DNA of 64,000 nt from Algibacter pectinivorans (GTDB lineage Bacteria > Bacteroidota > Bacteroidia > Flavobacteriales > Flavobacteriaceae), in contig NZ_FOMI01000002.1 of assembly GCF_900112595.1 (NCBI RefSeq), forward strand, positions 264,690 to 328,689, given 5' to 3'. Position numbers and translations under genes: made by a program. Of the stretch, positions 1 through 9,007 are shown piece by piece (the stretch's first letter is position 1; each line of letters opens with the position of its first letter). Under the pieces are notes generated by a model. The model was not told where the DNA came from, did no database searches, and saw only the letters and a list, made by a program, of their open reading frames with translations.

Positions 1-55
1 CACAGAGGTGCGATCCTAAAAAGCCTGCTGCTCCAGTTATTAGTATTTTTTTCAT
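1..55 (-). CDS. NAD-dependent epimerase/dehydratase, N-terminal fragment (runs off the left edge)
   Basis: Only the first 18 codons are inside the window. They read MKKILITGAAGFLGSHLC, the opening beta strand and glycine-rich loop (GxxGxxG) of a Rossmann-fold short-chain dehydrogenase of the extended type, as in UDP-sugar epimerases, decarboxylases and dehydratases. The ATG (53-55) overlaps the TGA of the preceding membrane-protein gene by four bases (ATGA), so the two are translationally coupled and the gene belongs to the polysaccharide operon. By inference it makes or modifies a nucleotide sugar for this glycan. The substrate cannot be told from this fragment. Confidence 0.8.
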   Translation of the reverse strand, partial: MKKILITGAAGFLGSHLC

Positions 56-1221
56 TTAAAAAATTTGGTTTTTATATTTAAAAAACTTCTGGATAAATAA
101 GCCTCTTTTTCTTTAGTTTTTAACAAAAATAGGCATGTCATAAATATAAAAGTGTTTACTGGAAAGTAAAAAAAATTTCCTGCAAAAAACATCATGGTAG
201 TAACTGTAAAAAAATAAATTTTACTAACCCGACTATCACAACACTCCCTATAAATATTAACCATTATCACTCCATAAATAATAAGCCCAAAAAGTCCAAA
301 AAATAAAAAAACATCTACAAACTCTAATTCGCAACGAAATATACTTAAATCTTTACAGCCAAAAATAACATTAAAATTTGTAGTTGATATATCACTAAAA
401 ACCTTAATTAAATGCTTATCTCTTATTGAAGCTAATGCTGTTAACAAACCTTCTTGCTCAATAATTCTTTTAAATATTGGTGTGTTCAAAAATAAAAATA
501 AAACAAACAATGTAGCTACTAGTAAAAAGATTATTTTTTTTATCACATGTTTTTTATCAATAAAAAGTAAGTAACCTAGAAAAAAAACAAAAATGCCTAA
601 AATTAAAACCTTTACGCCAATCATTAAACATGAAAATAGTGTTATTAAAAACAGTATTGTTTTTTTTTGATAAATAAGAACAGCCAAAAACGACATATAC
701 ATATATGGTGATTGCATTTGGTTTAACATTAAGCCATTAAACCCAAATCGATTTTCATTATAGGTTAAGAATAAATTATTGTTTGATATAAAAGCATAAA
801 TAATTAGTAAAAAATTAAAAACTACAAATATATCTATTAAAGGAAATAATATTGAACAAAGTTGATTTGTTAAATTTTTTGTTTTAATTATTATAAATAC
901 GGCAATTACAAAAAAGAAAAACAAATAACGTATTAAATAGTTTAGAAAATCTTCGCTATAAGGTTTTACAACGGTAAAAATAACAACTAATAAACCAGCG
1001 ATTATAATTAGTTTTATTAGTTGTTGTTTTACCAATTTAAAGTTAAAGAAGCACAATAAACCAGAGAGCAACACAAAAACTAACTTACTAAACCTATTTA
1101 ATTTTATAGTGGCAACGTCTGCATTATTAATATTAATTTTATCTAAGAAATCGAATAAAATTGTAGCTAAAAAAAAACCAATTACTAAATATATGCTGCT
1201 TTTTTTTGTTGTGATTTCCAT
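52..1221 (-). CDS. Polytopic membrane protein, O-antigen polymerase-like (Wzy candidate)
   Basis: This 389-residue protein is almost entirely hydrophobic, with about ten or more predicted membrane helices and very few charged stretches, the look of Wzy polymerases and O-antigen ligases, which diverge too far to recognise by motif. A larger loop lies around residues 255-300 before the last helices. It sits at the distal end of the polysaccharide operon, 84 bp after a glycosyltransferase, and overlaps the next gene by 4 bp. The 84-bp leader holds minus-strand TAnnTTTG matches at 1252-1259 and 1277-1284, so it may have its own promoter. It is one of three such proteins in the cluster; which one polymerises the repeat unit is unresolved. 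Confidence 0.65.
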   Translation of the reverse strand: MEITTKKSSIYLVIGFFLATILFDFLDKININNADVATIKLNRFSKLVFVLLSGLLCFFNFKLVKQQLIKLIIIAGLLVVIFTVVKPYSEDFLNYLIRYLFFFFVIAVFIIIKTKNLTNQLCSILFPLIDIFVVFNFLLIIYAFISNNNLFLTYNENRFGFNGLMLNQMQSPYMYMSFLAVLIYQKKTILFLITLFSCLMIGVKVLILGIFVFFLGYLLFIDKKHVIKKIIFLLVATLFVLFLFLNTPIFKRIIEQEGLLTALASIRDKHLIKVFSDISTTNFNVIFGCKDLSIFRCELEFVDVFLFFGLFGLIIYGVIMVNIYRECCDSRVSKIYFFTVTTMMFFAGNFFYFPVNTFIFMTCLFLLKTKEKEAYLSRSFLNIKTKFFK

Positions 1222-1305
1222 GGCTACTAACTATTACTTATAACCTATACACAAAACTAATATAGCCTATAATAAGCAAATTTAATTTTATGCTTTTAGT
1301 CTTTT

Positions 1306-2394
1306 TTATTTGATAGTTTTTAAAAGGTACGATTCATATTGCTTATTAATAATATCCCAACTATATTTTGTGTTAATTTTTTCAATATTTAAATAACAAA
1401 AATCTTCCTTTCGCACAAAATAGCTATCGTCATCAAATATAACTTGAAGGTCTCCTGCTTTATGAAAATACTTACACTCTTTATTTAAAATACTTTTGTT
1501 AAAGATATTATCATGAGCAATAATAAGGCTTTTTGATGCCATTGCTTCTAATAATGATGGGTTAGTGCCACCAACTGAATGACCGTGGCAATAATACCTA
1601 GAATAGTATCTTAAATTATCTAGATGGTTTTGATTGTAGATAGCTCCTAAAAATTTAATCCTAGAGTCGGTTTTATATTTTTCTTTTAAATAGGACCCAA
1701 ATTTATTTATTTTACCTATTACTAAAAACGGAGTTGCGCTTTTAGAATTGTGAAATCCATCTAAAATAGTTTCAATATTATTTTCTGGCTCCATACGAGC
1801 AATTAGCATAGAGTAATTATGTTTTGTTAAGTTATACTCTAATAAAATAGCTTCATTTGGATTATTAAACACTTTTGCACCATAGGCTATAAACTCTGAT
1901 GTTTTATTATATGTTTTTTGCAAATAGTTTTGTATACCTATAGAATCTGAAATTAAAAAATCGCTATATTTTGCGCCCCACAATTCGGCTCTTTTTAAAA
2001 AGAATCTAGTTTTCTTAGAATATTTAGAGCGTTTCCATTCCAACCCATCCATGTTGGTAACAATAACACTTGTTTTAGGAAACATAAAACTCCAAATAGA
2101 GCTACTAGTATATCCTAACTGGAGAATAATATCAAAGTTTTCTTTTCTACATGTTAAAATACAGTTTAAATCGTATATAAATTGCCCTGCTGTACCTATT
2201 TTATATTCGGGATCGTACTCATGTAGTATTTTTACACCATTCCAGGTTTTCTCCTGGTAAGGATGGTTATGCGAATTAAACACATAAACATCATGTCCAT
2301 TTTCTGCTAAATATTTTGAAAAATACTCTGCAAATTGCTCAAAACCACCATGGTTATTTGGTACACCTCTTGTACCCAAAATTGCGATTCTCAT
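1306..2394 (-). CDS. Glycosyltransferase family 4 with N-terminal DUF1972 domain
   Basis: The protein (362 aa) opens with MRIAILGTRGVPNNHGGFEQ, the signature start of the DUF1972 subfamily of GT4 enzymes, which includes rhamnosyl- and other glycosyltransferases of capsule and O-antigen loci. The C-terminal half has the GT-B nucleotide-sugar domain, with LIARMEPENN near residue 197 and the conserved GGTNPSLLEAM acidic motif near residue 275. It should act on the cytoplasmic membrane face, adding one sugar to the lipid-linked repeat unit; rhamnose from the rfb genes is a plausible donor but this is inference. The ATG overlaps the stop of the upstream acetyltransferase-like gene by four bases. 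Confidence 0.85.
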   Translation of the reverse strand: MRIAILGTRGVPNNHGGFEQFAEYFSKYLAENGHDVYVFNSHNHPYQEKTWNGVKILHEYDPEYKIGTAGQFIYDLNCILTCRKENFDIILQLGYTSSSIWSFMFPKTSVIVTNMDGLEWKRSKYSKKTRFFLKRAELWGAKYSDFLISDSIGIQNYLQKTYNKTSEFIAYGAKVFNNPNEAILLEYNLTKHNYSMLIARMEPENNIETILDGFHNSKSATPFLVIGKINKFGSYLKEKYKTDSRIKFLGAIYNQNHLDNLRYYSRYYCHGHSVGGTNPSLLEAMASKSLIIAHDNIFNKSILNKECKYFHKAGDLQVIFDDDSYFVRKEDFCYLNIEKINTKYSWDIINKQYESYLLKTIK

Positions 2395-3959
2395 TTAGTT
2401 ATTTTTTTTACAATCACTTTTTTCAATGTATATGTACCTCCAATACCTCCTAACCTAAATAACATAGAGTCATTTAAATTTTCAATATCTAATGGAATAT
2501 ATAGTTTATTTAGTCCTTTATGCACACTTTTTGTTATTTTTTTGTCTTCTCCGTATCTCCATCCGTTTACTGATTCTCCAATTATAGAGTAAAAAAGTTC
2601 AAAATTTGTATTTATTGTTGAATTAAACTCAAAGTAAACTATAGCTTTATTCCCCTTTAGACCTTCTAATTTTCTTAAGTACAAGTTTGTAATCGGGGTT
2701 GTGTTTTCAGAAAACTTTATACTATCACAAGTTTTGGTTACTCCTTCTTTTTCTTGAAATTGAAGCCACCACCCACTAAAACACTTACTTTCAAATATCG
2801 TATTAGTAGATTTTTCAAATACTTCTTTAATGTAATTATTGTCTATAGAAAATTCCAAATTATTACCTCTTTTATCTTCAATATACCTTTCTACGAACGA
2901 TTCAATAACTATATCATACTTACTTTTAGCAAGTTGTTTTTGTAAAGCACTCATACGTATACCTCCGTTTACAAAATTAGAGTGTGCAAAATAGTTAGTA
3001 AGGTATGGAACCATTTCAATAAAATAAGAGTCTCGATAAACCAAAGCTTTTAAACCTTTAATATTCTTGTTGCAATCGCATTGAAAGCCATCTTTATCTT
3101 TTTTCACATTGTTGGTACAAGCTTTTAAATCAATTTTTGGTATGGCATGTTGTAAATCGGGTTTTCCAATAATTCCTCCAGACGAATCATAATTAGAGTT
3201 TTCTAAATAAAATCGATCAAGAGTATAAAGTTTAGGGTCTATTTTATTTGGAAAATCTTTTTGAATAGTTTTAGCTAATTCATATTGCGCATAGTTGGCT
3301 CCTAAGGCAGTCCAGTGTGTTCCTAATGGAGAATATAGAGGCATTTTTGCATTTTCTTTTTCTTTTAATAGCAAACCTTTAACATCAATAACTTGTACCG
3401 TTGTATTTAGTTTTAAATGTTTTATTAATCTATCATAATTAGATAAAGAATCTCTTTTAATAACATACCATGGTAATTTATCTGAATAAATAGTGTGTTT
3501 ATTAGGGCAAATCATAAAATAGTATTTTATGCCTTTATTACGAAACCAATTACTTTTGGTTTGGATATAACTAGCATAATTTTCTATTTCGGACGTAGTC
3601 ATTGGATTAGAGTCTCGAAAATCTTCGATGGGGTTTCCGTATCCTTTATTTAAAAACAGCCATCTATCTTTTCCTAATACTATATTGTCTGAAGGAGAAT
3701 CATAAATAGAATATTTTAAATTACTGTAAAATTTCAAAAAAGAATCTCTAAAACCGTAATGGTCTTTATAATACTTATCAAAATCATTAAAATAAATACC
3801 TAAGCTATCTATACTATTTGGTAGAACCGGTAAAACGGCGAGTTCTCTCTTTTCTTCAACACTAACTTTTTTATCTTTTTGTATGATTCCAAAAACAAAT
3901 GGAACAAAAATGAGTAATAAAAAAACTACTATTGTTATTTTATGATATATTGCTTTCAT
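2391..3959 (-). CDS. AlgX/AlgJ-like SGNH-fold polysaccharide O-acetyltransferase
   Basis: This 522-aa protein has one N-terminal membrane anchor (residues about 8-26) and a periplasmic domain resembling AlgX/AlgJ, the enzymes that place acetyl groups on exopolysaccharide after MBOAT export. Visible landmarks are a GKDRWLFL segment near 96, a RDSY serine motif at 309-312 (Ser311 as nucleophile) and GTHW at 213-216 holding the expected His215. In AlgX the position two before the His is Asp; here it is Gly213, so the triad may be modified. A C-terminal region of about 150 residues is probably a carbohydrate-binding module. The gene follows the AlgI-like MBOAT gene by one base, the usual pairing. 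Its role as O-acetyltransferase is inferred from this pairing. Confidence 0.75.
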   Translation of the reverse strand: MKAIYHKITIVVFLLLIFVPFVFGIIQKDKKVSVEEKRELAVLPVLPNSIDSLGIYFNDFDKYYKDHYGFRDSFLKFYSNLKYSIYDSPSDNIVLGKDRWLFLNKGYGNPIEDFRDSNPMTTSEIENYASYIQTKSNWFRNKGIKYYFMICPNKHTIYSDKLPWYVIKRDSLSNYDRLIKHLKLNTTVQVIDVKGLLLKEKENAKMPLYSPLGTHWTALGANYAQYELAKTIQKDFPNKIDPKLYTLDRFYLENSNYDSSGGIIGKPDLQHAIPKIDLKACTNNVKKDKDGFQCDCNKNIKGLKALVYRDSYFIEMVPYLTNYFAHSNFVNGGIRMSALQKQLAKSKYDIVIESFVERYIEDKRGNNLEFSIDNNYIKEVFEKSTNTIFESKCFSGWWLQFQEKEGVTKTCDSIKFSENTTPITNLYLRKLEGLKGNKAIVYFEFNSTINTNFELFYSIIGESVNGWRYGEDKKITKSVHKGLNKLYIPLDIENLNDSMLFRLGGIGGTYTLKKVIVKKITK

Positions 3960-3960
3960 A

Positions 3961-5364
3961 CTAAAATCTAAAATATATAAATGGGTTGTACGTAGATGAT
4001 GCCACTTTAGAAATAACCAATATTAATGAAGCTACTATTAATAGTACACGAGAAACCCCCCAAAAAACTTCGTTAAATTGAAACATATTTTCAATTTTTT
4101 TTCGAATAGGAATTGCAAATATTATAGCTAAAATAAAAACAAAAATAGCCTCATTGGATACAATGGTTTTAAATTCAAAAAGGTCAATTGAATATTTTTT
4201 AAAATTAAACATATTAAAAAGGTATTTAAAAGAGGACGATAAATCTTGCGCCCTAAAAAACACCCAAGCTACTACTACTATAATTAAGGTATAACAGTGA
4301 GATAATACAACCTTAGCTTTTAAAAATGTTTTGACCTTTTGAATCCTTTCTAAAGAAATAAACAAACCATGAAATAAGCCCCAAAAAATAAAATTCCAGC
4401 TTGCTCCATGCCAAAAGCCTGTTAGAAAGAAAACAACAATTAAATTAAAAATAAGTCTTTTTTTACCTAGCCTGTTACCACCTAAAGGTATATACAAATA
4501 ATCTCTAAACCAAGATGATAGAGATATATGCCACCTTCTCCAAAATTCTTGAACAGACTTAGATATATAGGGATGGTTAAAATTTTCTTCAAATTTGAAC
4601 CCAAACATTTTACCTAAACCTATTGCCATATCAGAATAGCCTGAAAAATCATAATATATCTGAAAACTATAACATAATATCCCAATCCAACTTAAGGGCA
4701 TAGACAAATCATTGGAATCTATTGCAAAAACCTGGTCTGCTATATACCCCAAAGGGTTTGCTATTACCATTTTTTTTACCAAACCAATAGTAAACCTATA
4801 AATACCGTTGCTAAATTTTTCGAAAGAGTGCTCTCTTGTATTTAATTGTAAATTAATATCGCTGTATCTAACAATTGGTCCTGCAATTAACTGTGGAAAA
4901 AGGGATATGTATAAGCCCAAATTTATTATCTTTTTTTGAGAAGGGACTTCTTGTCGATAAACGTCTACCAAATAAGAAATAGATTGAAAAGTAAAAAACG
5001 ATATTCCTAATGGTAAATGTATGGGGGTTGTATTAATATCTAAATTAAAAAAATCGTTAATAATAGATACTAAAAATGCAGTATATTTAAAATAAAATAT
5101 TAGAGATAAATTAAATACTACTGCAACAAACAGTAATAGTCTTCTTTTATTATTTTTTTTATCTCTTCCAATTAATAAGCCGAAAAAATAATTAAAAACA
5201 ATTGATATAATCATTAAAAGAAGATACAGGCCTTCTCCCCAAGCATAGAAAAGTAAGCTAAAAACTAGTAGCGTTATATTTCTAAAAAAAGTGTTTGCAT
5301 AATAATATAAAAGTAAAACTAAGGGAAGAAAAAGGAAAAGAAAAGTTGGAGATGTAAATACCAT
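3961..5364 (-). CDS. MBOAT-family O-acyltransferase (AlgI-like)
   Basis: A 467-residue polytopic membrane protein of the membrane-bound O-acyltransferase family. The family signatures are clear: YYDFSGYSDMAIGLGKMFG near 237-255, FWRRWHISLSSWFRDYLYIP from about 274, and GFWHGASWNFIFWGLFHG near 316-333, with His319 as the catalytic histidine. AlgI-type proteins move acetyl groups from the cytoplasm across the inner membrane to a periplasmic acetyltransferase. The partner here is the AlgX-like gene immediately downstream (1 bp away), so together they most likely O-acetylate the polysaccharide made by this operon. The length matches the family. Confidence 0.9.
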   Translation of the reverse strand: MVFTSPTFLFLFLPLVLLLYYYANTFFRNITLLVFSLLFYAWGEGLYLLLMIISIVFNYFFGLLIGRDKKNNKRRLLLFVAVVFNLSLIFYFKYTAFLVSIINDFFNLDINTTPIHLPLGISFFTFQSISYLVDVYRQEVPSQKKIINLGLYISLFPQLIAGPIVRYSDINLQLNTREHSFEKFSNGIYRFTIGLVKKMVIANPLGYIADQVFAIDSNDLSMPLSWIGILCYSFQIYYDFSGYSDMAIGLGKMFGFKFEENFNHPYISKSVQEFWRRWHISLSSWFRDYLYIPLGGNRLGKKRLIFNLIVVFFLTGFWHGASWNFIFWGLFHGLFISLERIQKVKTFLKAKVVLSHCYTLIIVVVAWVFFRAQDLSSSFKYLFNMFNFKKYSIDLFEFKTIVSNEAIFVFILAIIFAIPIRKKIENMFQFNEVFWGVSRVLLIVASLILVISKVASSTYNPFIYFRF

Positions 5365-5406
5365 TATTTAAAAGTATTAATTTAATTAAAATTATTTAAA
5401 ATGAAC

Positions 5407-6705
5407 TCAAGCCCTGTCGTTGTTTTGCCTTAAAAAACAACTAAATAAGGTAAAGGAAACTACTCCCCAATGTCTGCCAAACATAGATTCTGTAATAAAA
5501 CTTATTAAAAATATTCCAAAAATAAATTTAATTTCAAAACCTGGACTATTTAAGCCATAGAAAAATAGTAGCACTAGTACTAACAACCCTAATACTCCAA
5601 CTTGAAGCATAGTGTCTAAATATTGATTATGCGCGTTATATTCATGCTTTAAACCTACTTTAAAATCATTTATTCTATATCGTTGGAGTAGTTTGTTTTT
5701 ATAATCTCCAATTCCATGACCCAATATTGGAGCTTCTTTAATTTCTTCTAAAGCATTTTTCCATTTAATTAATCTAATAGACTGGTTGGAAAAATTTAAA
5801 TGTTTATGCTCTTCACTAGGGTTTAATACAGACATTACTCTATATTTTAATATAGGATTTGTAAAAATAACTCCAAGAGCGATACTTAAAAAAAGTAGTG
5901 TTATAGTTACACCTTTTACCCTATCTTTATTAGTTTTAGGCATTATAAAATTAACATAACCAATAAACAATAAAATAAAAACTCCTAAACCTGATCTTGA
6001 AGATAATAGTAAAACAAACAACAGGTAGTAAAAACTAAAAAACCAAAACAGTTTGTTACTTAGTTTGTTGTTTTCCTTTAATTTTAATAAAAATACAAAG
6101 GCAACGTTAACAAAAAGTGTTAAGTAAATAGGCTGTATGTCTATAATTTGTGTTAAGCCTTCGTAGGTAAATAACCAGTATTCTATAAAAACTTTTTCGT
6201 GATCTAGTCCAAATAAATTTTCTAGCCTAGCTTGAAAAAAATCTATTAAAGAGTATCCCTTTAAATGATTATTGATTATAGCATTAATTAATAAAAAAGT
6301 AAACAAAATGGCAACCCAATACACGTATACTTTTCTTATTTTTAGTTGGTTTTCTAGACTTAATTTTGGTAAACAAAAAAAGCTAATGGGTAAAAAGATA
6401 AAAGCTACATGCCTAATTGTATATTTTAATGCTGTAGACGTATCTGTGCTATATAAAACAGATAATAATACCAAAACAAAGTAGCCAATAAAGTATACGT
6501 AATAGCTTTTAAAATTAAATATCCCTTTTAAGTCTTTTAATTGTTTATTCTCAATAATAAAAAAATTAATTTGAGAAAAAACAAACAATATTATTAGGGT
6601 AATAGAACTTATATTACTTTTAAAAAAAATGCCTAGTAAGGACATTACTATTAATAAAACACTAAGGTTATTAGGTTTAAAAGCATTACTAAGTTTGGTT
6701 CCCAT
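5407..6705 (-). CDS. O-antigen ligase/polymerase family membrane protein (Wzy_C type)
   Basis: The 432-aa protein has about twelve membrane helices and a large periplasmic loop around residues 285-370. That loop ends in AHNQYLDTMLQVGVLGLLVL, the H-N-x-Y-L...G..G pattern of the Wzy_C domain found in O-antigen ligases (WaaL) and related polymerases. Of the three polytopic proteins in this cluster it fits the ligase/polymerase family best. A ligase would move the finished glycan from undecaprenyl diphosphate to its acceptor in the periplasm; a polymerase would join repeat units. The start ATG lies 6 bp after the upstream glycosyltransferase stop codon. Confidence 0.8.
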   Translation of the reverse strand: MGTKLSNAFKPNNLSVLLIVMSLLGIFFKSNISSITLIILFVFSQINFFIIENKQLKDLKGIFNFKSYYVYFIGYFVLVLLSVLYSTDTSTALKYTIRHVAFIFLPISFFCLPKLSLENQLKIRKVYVYWVAILFTFLLINAIINNHLKGYSLIDFFQARLENLFGLDHEKVFIEYWLFTYEGLTQIIDIQPIYLTLFVNVAFVFLLKLKENNKLSNKLFWFFSFYYLLFVLLLSSRSGLGVFILLFIGYVNFIMPKTNKDRVKGVTITLLFLSIALGVIFTNPILKYRVMSVLNPSEEHKHLNFSNQSIRLIKWKNALEEIKEAPILGHGIGDYKNKLLQRYRINDFKVGLKHEYNAHNQYLDTMLQVGVLGLLVLVLLFFYGLNSPGFEIKFIFGIFLISFITESMFGRHWGVVSFTLFSCFLRQNNDRA

Positions 6706-6711
6706 AATGTT

Positions 6712-7833
6712 TTACAAATTTTTAATTATTTGGCTTGCGGGATATTGCCAATTAAACTTGTACTTTATAGTTTTTAGAGCATTATCTTTAGTTATTTTTT
6801 TTTCTTGAGTACTTAATTTTAAAATATAATCTATTTTTTCACTTAAAGATTGACTATTGTTAGAGTCAAACAAAAACCCGTTTTCATTATCTATAATTAC
6901 TTCTTTATTTGGTTCTAGATTAGAACATAAAACGATTGATGGATAACTTAGTGCCGTTAATAAAACCCCACTTTGATATATTTTTTTATAAGGTATAACT
7001 ACTAGATCTGAAATTTTAAAAAACATATCCTTTTCACTATCTGTAATAAAACGCGTATGGAGTATCACTTTATCTAATAGGTTGTATTGATTTATTAAAT
7101 CTTGGTATTTACCAAAATCGTCCTTCCAAACTTTACCAGCAATAATTAGCTTAGTTTTATTGTTATTTAGTAAATGAAAAGCTTTAATAAGTACGTCTAG
7201 CCCCTTAACTTCTTTAATTTGCCCAAAAAACAGTATATATTTATAATCTTTTGATAAGTTTAAAACTGAAAAAGCTTCTTGACTACTAATATTAGAATTA
7301 ACTTGATCTATGTAACCACCATGCCTTATAGTAATAATTTTATTCTCGTTTAAATTTTCTTTCAACAATTCTTTTCTCGAGAATTCATTATGTACTAATA
7401 CTTTAGTTGTTATATTTTTTAAAATTAATAGTTTTATTTTTTGATTGTCTGAGTTAGCAAAACCAGAAACATCATGTGCGATTAAATATATTCGAAATCT
7501 AAAAAGTTTTGCTATAATATAAATAAGCACGTCTTTAATTTCATAAGAAAAGGAATGTAATAATACTGTTTTTATACCTCTTTTTTTTGTGTTAATAAAA
7601 GCTTTAAAATGCCCTAAAAAAAAATAGATAATTTTATCTAGTTTGGTTTCGTTAGCCTTCTTTTTATTGAATACTTTTTTGTTATACACTTTAGTGTTTA
7701 AACTATTTGTCGTTTCAAAATTTGAAAAAATAGAAACATCAACATTATTGCATAATTCATTAGCTAAAGAAATGTCATAAAAGTCCATTCCGCTTTTATT
7801 ACCAACATGATCTATAATTGCTATTTTATTCAT
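6712..7833 (-). CDS. Glycosyltransferase family 4 (GT-B fold)
   Basis: A 373-residue soluble or peripherally bound glycosyltransferase. The C-terminal GT4 domain starts near residue 200 with YILFFGQIKEVKGLDVLIKAF, the usual donor-domain entry motif, and continues with a KLIIAGK strand and a GVLLTALSYPSIVLCSN segment in the region that normally carries the E-x7-E motif. The exact acidic pair is weak here, so it may be a diverged member. It overlaps the upstream polymerase-like gene by 8 bp, which implies coupled translation and a role in building the same repeat unit. Neither donor nor acceptor can be named from sequence. Confidence 0.8.
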   Translation of the reverse strand: MNKIAIIDHVGNKSGMDFYDISLANELCNNVDVSIFSNFETTNSLNTKVYNKKVFNKKKANETKLDKIIYFFLGHFKAFINTKKRGIKTVLLHSFSYEIKDVLIYIIAKLFRFRIYLIAHDVSGFANSDNQKIKLLILKNITTKVLVHNEFSRKELLKENLNENKIITIRHGGYIDQVNSNISSQEAFSVLNLSKDYKYILFFGQIKEVKGLDVLIKAFHLLNNNKTKLIIAGKVWKDDFGKYQDLINQYNLLDKVILHTRFITDSEKDMFFKISDLVVIPYKKIYQSGVLLTALSYPSIVLCSNLEPNKEVIIDNENGFLFDSNNSQSLSEKIDYILKLSTQEKKITKDNALKTIKYKFNWQYPASQIIKNL

Positions 7834-9007
7834 AAACTTTATCTAAATATTTTCTATACTCCAACCCTAAAAATATACAAACCAAAAATACACTTAATAA
7901 ATTAAATGAGTTTTCTGATAAGAGTGAAATAAATAACTGAGATAAAAATATCTTTGAAATTAAATTAAATTCTAATTTTTTCATTACCAACATAAACGGT
8001 GCAACCCATAAAAAATAACCAACTACGCCTATCTGTCCTAAAATGGCGCCAAAATATGTATCGCCAATTTTCACCTCTTGAATGCCGTACAAATAGGCTT
8101 GATTTCCGGTTCTAGCAAGGCCTACACCAAATATACTAATGTGTTCCAACGAAGCCATTAAACCTTCTAAATGTTCTCTTGCACCATGGTGCCAAGTTGC
8201 TATTAAAAACATGCTATACATAATCCCCCCTACAATTATATATTTTATAGTTTTAGATATTTTATTTGTAACCAAAATGGCAAGTATTATTAATTGTAGC
8301 CAAGCTCCTTTACAAAAGGTAAAGCTAGAAGCTATTAAAAAAACAATAATCAGCCCTTTACGCCACCTAATATTGACCAATTCCTTGTCGTATATTAGTA
8401 ATGCAATAATAAAAGTTAAAACATGTCCTAAATTTATGGGGTCTAGCAGCGTAGAGGTCATTCTTTTTATTCCTCCAAACATCGGTTCTATAAAAAAATC
8501 GGGGTAATTATAAAAATCCTTATAGGTTTTATTATAGATAGGGATATTTTTTATTTCAAAATAATTAGTAACATCCAAATAGTGCCAAATGTTGAAGGTT
8601 ATTTCAATAAAACCAAAAACTACAACTATTAAAGCTAGATAAAAAACATATTTTTTAATAGTGTTTTCAGATTTTTTTGTGGCTAAATTTAATCCAACTA
8701 AAAACAAAATGTATGGTACTACCATCTGTCTAATAGATGCCACAATAGCCATAATGGTAGCATCAGTAAGAAGGGCTGTTATAAACAAATAAGCTAAAAA
8801 CAGAAAAAAAGAGAACGTAAAAACGTTAACTTTAACCGAAAACTTTAAAGAAACAAAAAGAATTCCTATAATAATTAAGTCCTTTAAAAATAGGATATTA
8901 ATATCTGGATTAAAGAAATTATAAAATAATGCTAAAATAAAAGAGCAGAAAAAGCACCAAAGAATTGATGCCTTTAAAAGTGTGTATCTAGCTACAAGAA
9001 TTCGCAT
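7826..9007 (-). CDS. Polytopic membrane protein, O-antigen polymerase-like
   Basis: A 393-aa protein with about ten hydrophobic helices. The late segment ISIFGVGLARTGNQAYLYG followed by GDTYFGAILGQIGVVGYFLW recalls the G-x-G...E/D...G..G region of Wzy/O-antigen-polymerase families, and positive charges sit mostly on predicted cytoplasmic loops. It directly abuts the pyruvyl transferase gene (no intergenic base) and overlaps the next glycosyltransferase by 8 bp, so it is embedded in the operon. It is the second of three polymerase/ligase-like proteins here. I favour it or the 52-1221 protein as the Wzy polymerase and the 5407-6705 protein as a ligase, but this is inference. Confidence 0.65.
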   Translation of the reverse strand: MRILVARYTLLKASILWCFFCSFILALFYNFFNPDINILFLKDLIIIGILFVSLKFSVKVNVFTFSFFLFLAYLFITALLTDATIMAIVASIRQMVVPYILFLVGLNLATKKSENTIKKYVFYLALIVVVFGFIEITFNIWHYLDVTNYFEIKNIPIYNKTYKDFYNYPDFFIEPMFGGIKRMTSTLLDPINLGHVLTFIIALLIYDKELVNIRWRKGLIIVFLIASSFTFCKGAWLQLIILAILVTNKISKTIKYIIVGGIMYSMFLIATWHHGAREHLEGLMASLEHISIFGVGLARTGNQAYLYGIQEVKIGDTYFGAILGQIGVVGYFLWVAPFMLVMKKLEFNLISKIFLSQLFISLLSENSFNLLSVFLVCIFLGLEYRKYLDKVYE

